From positions 1 to 64,000 of the forward strand of contig NZ_MBLO01000236.1 in assembly GCF_001854805.1 (NCBI RefSeq): 64,000 nucleotides of DNA, read 5' to 3'. The first letter of the stretch is position 1; every line of letters starts with the position of its first letter. Source of the DNA: Pseudofrankia coriaricola (GTDB taxonomy: Bacteria > Actinomycetota > Actinomycetes > Frankiales > Frankiaceae). Under the pieces are notes generated by a model. The model was not told the origin of the DNA. It worked only from the letters and a program-made list of their open reading frames with translations, and ran no database searches. Positions 60,243-64,000 of the stretch are shown piece by piece. The position numbers and the translations under genes are program-made.

Positions 60243-61077
60243 GTGCCGCCGATAGAGAACTGGAACCGGCTTCTTGAGGGGCGGGTCGCCGTGGTCACCG
60301 GGGGTGGCGACGGGATCGGCGGCGCCATCGCGCGGCTGTTCGCCGAGCATGGCGCTCTCGTCGAGGCCGCCGAGATCGACCCGGAGCGGGCCGAACGGCT
60401 GCGTGCCGAGGTGACGGACACCGGCGGGACGGTGCGCGCGCACGTACTCGACGTCCGGGTGGAGCAGGACGTGGCGCGGCTCGCGGATGCGGTGCTAGCC
60501 GAGCACGGCCGGGTCGACGTGCTGGTCAACAACGTCGGTGACTACCGGCCGCTCACGCGGTTCCCCCCAGTCGTCGGCCGAGTCGTGGCGACAGATGTAC
60601 GAGATCAACCTGCTGCACGTCTTCGCCGTCACGCGCGCGTTCATCCCGTCGATGATGGAGCGGCGCCGCGGGAGCATTGTCAACATGCACTCGGTGGAGG
60701 GGATGCGCGGATACCCGGGTGACCCGGTGTACGGCGCCATGAAGGCCGGCGCCGCTCATTTCACGACCAGCCTCGCGGTGACCATGGGCCGCCACGGCAT
60801 TCGGGTCAACGGGATCGGTCCCGACCTGACCCAGACGCCGCAGGTCGACTACCTCACGGGCTACGAGGACCACGACGACCTGTGGGGCTCGTGGGCGCCC
60901 GTCGGCCGGCTCGGCTGGCCAGAGGACCAGGCCCGCGTCGCGCTCTTCCTCGCCAGCGACCTCTCGTCGTTCGTCACCGGCCACAACATCCCCGTCGACG
61001 GCGGCACGAAGGCCGGCGGCGGCTGGTTCTACTCACCCAGGGAAGGCCGTTTCGTCAACCGCCCCAGGCACCTCTGA
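60243..61077 (+). pseudogene. SDR oxidoreductase, frameshifted at a six-C run
   Basis: Frame 1 from GTG 60243 gives VAVVTGGGDGIGGAIARLFA and VDVLVNNVGDYRPLTRFP; the rest of the enzyme is in frame 2 (ESWRQMYEINLLHVFAVTRA, NMHSVEGMRGYPGDPVYGAM, catalytic YGAMKAG, and the end TGHNIPVDGG). The switch is at the run of six C at 60563-60568. With five C the protein would be whole, reading LTRFPQSSAESW. Both halves are fully conserved, so this is either a very recent mutation, a sequencing error, or programmed slippage. An intact protein would have about 277 residues. Confidence 0.85.
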
Positions 61078-61225
61078 CCAGGCCGCCAACGTCGTGGCCC
61101 GCCAGCGCCGCGAGCCGCGGGCGCCGCTGGCCGCGGCGGGCGCCGGCGGCACCAGCACGGATCCGGATCCAGTCCCGATTCGGATGATCACAGCGGCGGA
61201 TGCGTCCGCCGCGACGTGGGCCCGC

Positions 61226-62107
61226 CTACTTCTCCGGGGTGCCGGCGGGGGTGAGGTCGCCGGCGCGGGCGGACTCGCGGGCGCGGGCGGCCTGCATGGT
61301 CTGGTCGATGAGGACGGCGATGGTCATGGGGCCGACGCCACCGGGAACCGGGGTGATGTAGGAGGCGCGCTCGGCAGCCGGTTCGTACTCGACATCGCCC
61401 TGGTTGTCGGCGTAGCCGGCGTCGACGACCACGGCGCCGGGCTTGATCCAGTCACCCTTGATCAGGGCCGGACGGCCGACGGCGGCGACGACGACGTCGG
61501 CGCGGGCGACGTGGCCGGCCAGGTCCGCGGTGCGGGAGTGGCAGTAGGTGACGGTGGCGTTGCGCGCGAGCAGGAGCATGCCGACCGGCTTGCCGAGGAT
61601 GGGGCTGCGCCCGATTACGACGGCATGCTTACCGGCCAGCGGAATGTCGTAGGCGTCGATCAACGCCATGATCCCGCCCGGCGTGGCCGACCGGAAGCCG
61701 CCCTCGTCGAACGCCATCATCGCGAACGACGTCCTCGTGACGCCGTCGACGTCCTTCGACGGGGCGATCGCCTCGAAGGCGGCCCGCTCGTCGATCTGGT
61801 CGGGCACCGGGTGCTGCAGCAGGATGCCGTCGACCTCCGGGTCGGTGGACAGCTCCCGGATCGCCTCGATCAGGGTCTCCGTCGAGATCGACGCGTCCAG
61901 CTCGAGGCGGCGCGACTGCATGCCGACCTTGGCGCAGCGGTTCGCCTTCATCCGGACATAGGTGCGGGAGGCCGGATCGTCGCCGACGAGCACCGTCGCC
62001 AGCACCGGGACGCGGCCGTGGGCGGCGACGAACTCGGCCACCTCCCGCTCGACGCGATCAAGGATCGCCGCCGACTGGGCCCTGCCGTCAAGGATCTGCG
62101 CGGTCAT
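61226..62107 (-). CDS. folD: Methylenetetrahydrofolate dehydrogenase/cyclohydrolase
   Basis: Bifunctional one-carbon enzyme: oxidises 5,10-methylene-THF to methenyl-THF and hydrolyses it to 10-formyl-THF. The key motifs are YVRMKANRC with the catalytic lysine Lys54, DGILLQHPVP, the cofactor loop VVIGRSPILGKPVGMLLL, and the C-terminal signature PVPGGVGPMTIAVLI. It has 293 residues, the usual length. Together with purU at the other end of the window it belongs to formyl-THF metabolism, but the two genes are far apart. Confidence 0.96.
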   Translation of the reverse strand: MTAQILDGRAQSAAILDRVEREVAEFVAAHGRVPVLATVLVGDDPASRTYVRMKANRCAKVGMQSRRLELDASISTETLIEAIRELSTDPEVDGILLQHPVPDQIDERAAFEAIAPSKDVDGVTRTSFAMMAFDEGGFRSATPGGIMALIDAYDIPLAGKHAVVIGRSPILGKPVGMLLLARNATVTYCHSRTADLAGHVARADVVVAAVGRPALIKGDWIKPGAVVVDAGYADNQGDVEYEPAAERASYITPVPGGVGPMTIAVLIDQTMQAARARESARAGDLTPAGTPEK

Positions 62108-62187
62108 ACGGTCTCGGTCTCCTGGGAGTCGGTCCTGGCGCTGGACGCGCGCCGATGCGAAAGCCTCGCGCGCCCGACGCCCGATTC

Positions 62188-62277
62188 GGTGTCACGGCCC
62201 GCGGTGTCACGACCTTGGGTGTCACGGTCTTCGATGTCACGGCCTCCGATGTCACGGCCTCCGGTGTCGCGGCACGA
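62188..62277. repeat. 15-bp tandem repeat upstream of folD, six units
   Basis: Six tandem units of the type GRTGTCACGGCCTCC (62188, 62203, 62218, 62233, 62248, 62263), two of them identical, with a seventh partial unit up to about 62294. It is located 80-170 bp upstream of the folD start codon in non-coding DNA. Each unit has GTCAC/GTGTC elements, so it could bind a protein repeatedly, or be a neutral minisatellite. Confidence 0.85.
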
Positions 62278-62429
62278 TGATGTCGCGGCACGACGGTCGA
62301 GCCGCCGTCGCGGAGGACGCGGTGGTCGCAGTGCCAGGCTACGGCGCGGGCGGGCGCCAGGCGCTCCGCGTCGGCGCCCCTGCTCCGCGGCGGTCGTCAG
62401 GACCAGCCTGGCAGCTACTCAGCCGGCCT

Positions 62430-62548
62430 CCGCCGTCACCCACCTGCCCACCCGGTACCGCACGCGGTACCTGAGGACAGCGCGCCGGTACTCGTGGCGG
62501 AGGTCGCCGGCTGCTCACGCCGGTGACGAGCCAGGTGCGTTGTGTCAT
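62430..62548 (-). pseudogene. SDR gene remnant: only the first codons remain
   Basis: From ATG 62546-62548, with GGAGG 5 nt upstream, the sequence reads MTQRTWLVTGVSS, the start of an SDR (expected to continue GFGR...). It then turns into unrelated Arg/Pro-rich sequence. The good ribosome site and placement 29 bp after the stop of the previous gene show it was the third gene of the operon. The rest was deleted. An open frame in another phase just downstream (HEYRRAVLRYR) may be the end of a different lost gene. Confidence 0.55.
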
Positions 62549-62577
62549 CGCGTCCTCCGCGCTGATCCAGGGGTGTG

Positions 62578-63342
62578 TCACCGCCGCGGGCCGGCGGCAA
62601 CCTCGTCCAGGGCACGCACCCCGTTGAGGATGCGGGGATAGCCGATGTAGGGGATGAGCTGGGTGAGGACGTCGAGCAGGCGGGCCCGGTCGTTGCCGAC
62701 GTGCAGGTTCGCCGCGACGTGGCCTTTGACCTGCGGGTCGCAGCCCCCGAGGGCGACGAGCATGGCGAAGGTGAGCAGCTCACGGGTGGGAATGTCGAGG
62801 CCGGTGCGGGTGTAGTGGTCACCGAAGCAGTTGGCTGACAAGAACCGCTGGATGGGCTGCTCGTCCGCGGGTGCACCCGCGTACAGAGCGTCCACGGCAC
62901 CGTTGCCGATGATCTGCTTCTGCACCGCCAGTCCACGCGCGGCGCGGCTTTCCGAGGTCGTGGTGGACTGGCCAGGCAGTGGTAGCCTGACGCCGCGTTC
63001 GGTCAGGACGTCGTTGGTGGCGTGCAGGAAGCCGAACACCTTCGCCATCCCGACGTAGGGCACGGCCTGGTAGACGATCTCCTTGACCTGGACGGGGCTC
63101 ACGCCGGCGGTGAGCGCCGCGCCGAGCATGACCCGGTACTCGGCCAGGGCCTGGCAGGCGATCATCGCCGCGAGCTGGACCATGAGCCGGGTGCGGACAT
63201 CGAGACGGCTCTCGGCGAGGACCTCGTCGAAGGCGAAGTCGTCGAAGTACTCGATGAGCTCGGGGTCGGTCACCGCCAGCGTGGACACGTGACCGGGAAA
63301 CAGCGCGTCATGGTTGCGGCGGGCCTGGTCGGTGGGTGCCAT
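62578..63342 (-). CDS. Carboxymuconolactone decarboxylase-family protein (two CMD domains)
   Basis: A 254-residue protein with two CMD/AhpD-like repeats: RTRLMVQLAAMIACQALAEY with VSPVQVKEIVYQAVPYVGMA, and RELLTFAMLVALGGCDPQVK with LLDVLTQLIPYIGYPRILNG. The histidine in VKGHVAANLHVG is conserved; a CxxC redox pair is lacking, so AhpD-like peroxidase activity is unlikely. ATG at 63342 has AGGAGG 6 nt upstream. It sits between a dehydrogenase and an SDR remnant, a grouping common in catabolic or aldehyde-metabolism operons of actinomycetes. Confidence 0.88.
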   Translation of the reverse strand: MAPTDQARRNHDALFPGHVSTLAVTDPELIEYFDDFAFDEVLAESRLDVRTRLMVQLAAMIACQALAEYRVMLGAALTAGVSPVQVKEIVYQAVPYVGMAKVFGFLHATNDVLTERGVRLPLPGQSTTTSESRAARGLAVQKQIIGNGAVDALYAGAPADEQPIQRFLSANCFGDHYTRTGLDIPTRELLTFAMLVALGGCDPQVKGHVAANLHVGNDRARLLDVLTQLIPYIGYPRILNGVRALDEVAAGPRR

Positions 63343-63426
63343 CGTCGGCCTCCTTCTCATCCGGGCTGAAGCGATGGGGCGACCTGCGCCGCCGGGTCTG
63401 GGACCGCCGGGTCAGGGGCCGCCGGG

Positions 63427-64000
63427 TCAGGGACGGACGACGACCTTCAGGGCCTGCCGGGAGTCCATGGCCTGGTAGGCGTCGGCGACGTGGTCGAGGT
63501 CGACGGTGCGGTCGAAGACCTTGCCGGGCTCGATCCGGCCTTCGAGCACGTCGGGCAGGGCCTGCTCGATGTATGCCCGTACGGGGGCGGGTCCGCCGGT
63601 GAGGGTGGCGTTCTTGCCGAACAGCGACCCGAACCCGACCGGTGCCTGCTCGTACTGGGGCACGCCGACCCGGGAGATGGTGCCGCCGGGCCGCACGATG
63701 CCGTACGCCTGCTCGTAGGCGGGCATGTGTCCGACGGCTTCGAGCACGATGTGGCTGCCCTCGCCGCCGGTGAGTTCCAGGACCTTCGCGATGCCCTCTT
63801 CGCCTCGTTCGGCGACGACGTCGGTGGCTCCGAACTCGCGTCCCAGGTCGGTGCGGTCGGTGTGCCGGCCCATGAGGATGATCCGCTCGGCTCCGAGCCG
63901 CTTCGAGGCGAGGACCGCGGACAGGCCGACCGCGCCGTCGCCGATGACGGTGACGGTCCTGCCCGGAGCCACCCTGCCCATGTGCGCGGCGTGGTAACCG
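63427..64000 (-). CDS. Zinc-type alcohol dehydrogenase family protein (5' end outside window)
   Basis: The C-terminal part of a medium-chain dehydrogenase; the gene enters from the right edge and its start is not included. Visible are GYHAAHMGRVAPGRTVTVIG, the Rossmann loop GDGAVGLSAVLASKRLGA, IVLEAVGHMPAYEQA, RPGGTISRVGVP and the end AYQAMDSRQALKVVVRP. The zinc-binding N-terminal half lies outside, so the metal content cannot be checked. It is probably the first gene of the operon with the CMD-family gene 84 bp downstream. Confidence 0.88.
   Translation of the reverse strand, partial: GYHAAHMGRVAPGRTVTVIGDGAVGLSAVLASKRLGAERIILMGRHTDRTDLGREFGATDVVAERGEEGIAKVLELTGGEGSHIVLEAVGHMPAYEQAYGIVRPGGTISRVGVPQYEQAPVGFGSLFGKNATLTGGPAPVRAYIEQALPDVLEGRIEPGKVFDRTVDLDHVADAYQAMDSRQALKVVVRP

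Overview
The window comes from a very high-GC actinomycete and looks most like Frankia or a close relative. The signs are extreme G/C at third codon positions, frequent GTG starts, an actinobacterial rRNA leader, a complete 'conservon' (a four-gene G-protein-like signalling unit typical of Streptomyces and Frankia) with two attached cytochrome P450s, an MptB-type mannosyltransferase, and many small families (TetR, MarR, SDR, MFS, DUF2236). I see no integrase, transposase or CRISPR array. This is ordinary chromosome with scattered deletion scars and short tandem repeats.

Layout. 1-600: promoter and leader of an rRNA operon reading left, with the 16S gene just outside the window. 1.4-9.5 kb: a methyltransferase, purU, a universal stress protein, an acyl-CoA synthetase, an Hsp70-like protein, a thioesterase and a PPOX protein. 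9.6-13.7 kb: a DUF1232 protein and a copper cluster (CopD-CtaG fusion, CopC, a membrane protein) with two near-identical palindromic operators. 14-19.5 kb: a type-2 tyrosyl-tRNA synthetase, a type II thioesterase remnant, a carboxylesterase, and a ketopantoate-reductase/rhodanese fusion. 19.7-27.5 kb: MFS pump plus TetR, YccF, a small protein translationally coupled to an FAD monooxygenase, a phosphoesterase-ligase (NHEJ type), and a membrane protein. 27.6-33.8 kb: the conservon, all on the minus strand (sensor CvnA, roadblock CvnB, DUF742 CvnC, GTPase CvnD, two P450s lacking the ExxR motif). 34.7-39.5 kb: a minus-strand mannosyltransferase-galT-galK operon. 39.8-46.1 kb: DUF2236 protein, a drug efflux pump divergent from a MarR-SDR pair, a probable pseudokinase, and a DUF1272 zinc protein.

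46.3-56.4 kb: DJ-1/PfpI protein, peroxiredoxin, a deletion scar joining the start of an ABC ATPase to the end of a response regulator, a methyltransferase with a 15-unit Val-Asp-Thr repeat, an SDR with a repeat tail, an amidohydrolase divergent from an AraC regulator, and an MFS permease. 56.9-64 kb: a GH3 lipoprotein, two divergent SDRs around a palindrome (one frameshifted in a C-run), folD, and a minus-strand set of a zinc-type dehydrogenase (cut by the right edge), a carboxymuconolactone-decarboxylase-like protein and a tiny SDR remnant.

The best candidates for something undescribed are the ketopantoate-reductase/rhodanese fusion, the paired operators of the copper cluster, the conservon with two ExxR-less P450s, and the recurrent 15-bp (and one 9-bp) in-frame minisatellites found in and between unrelated genes.
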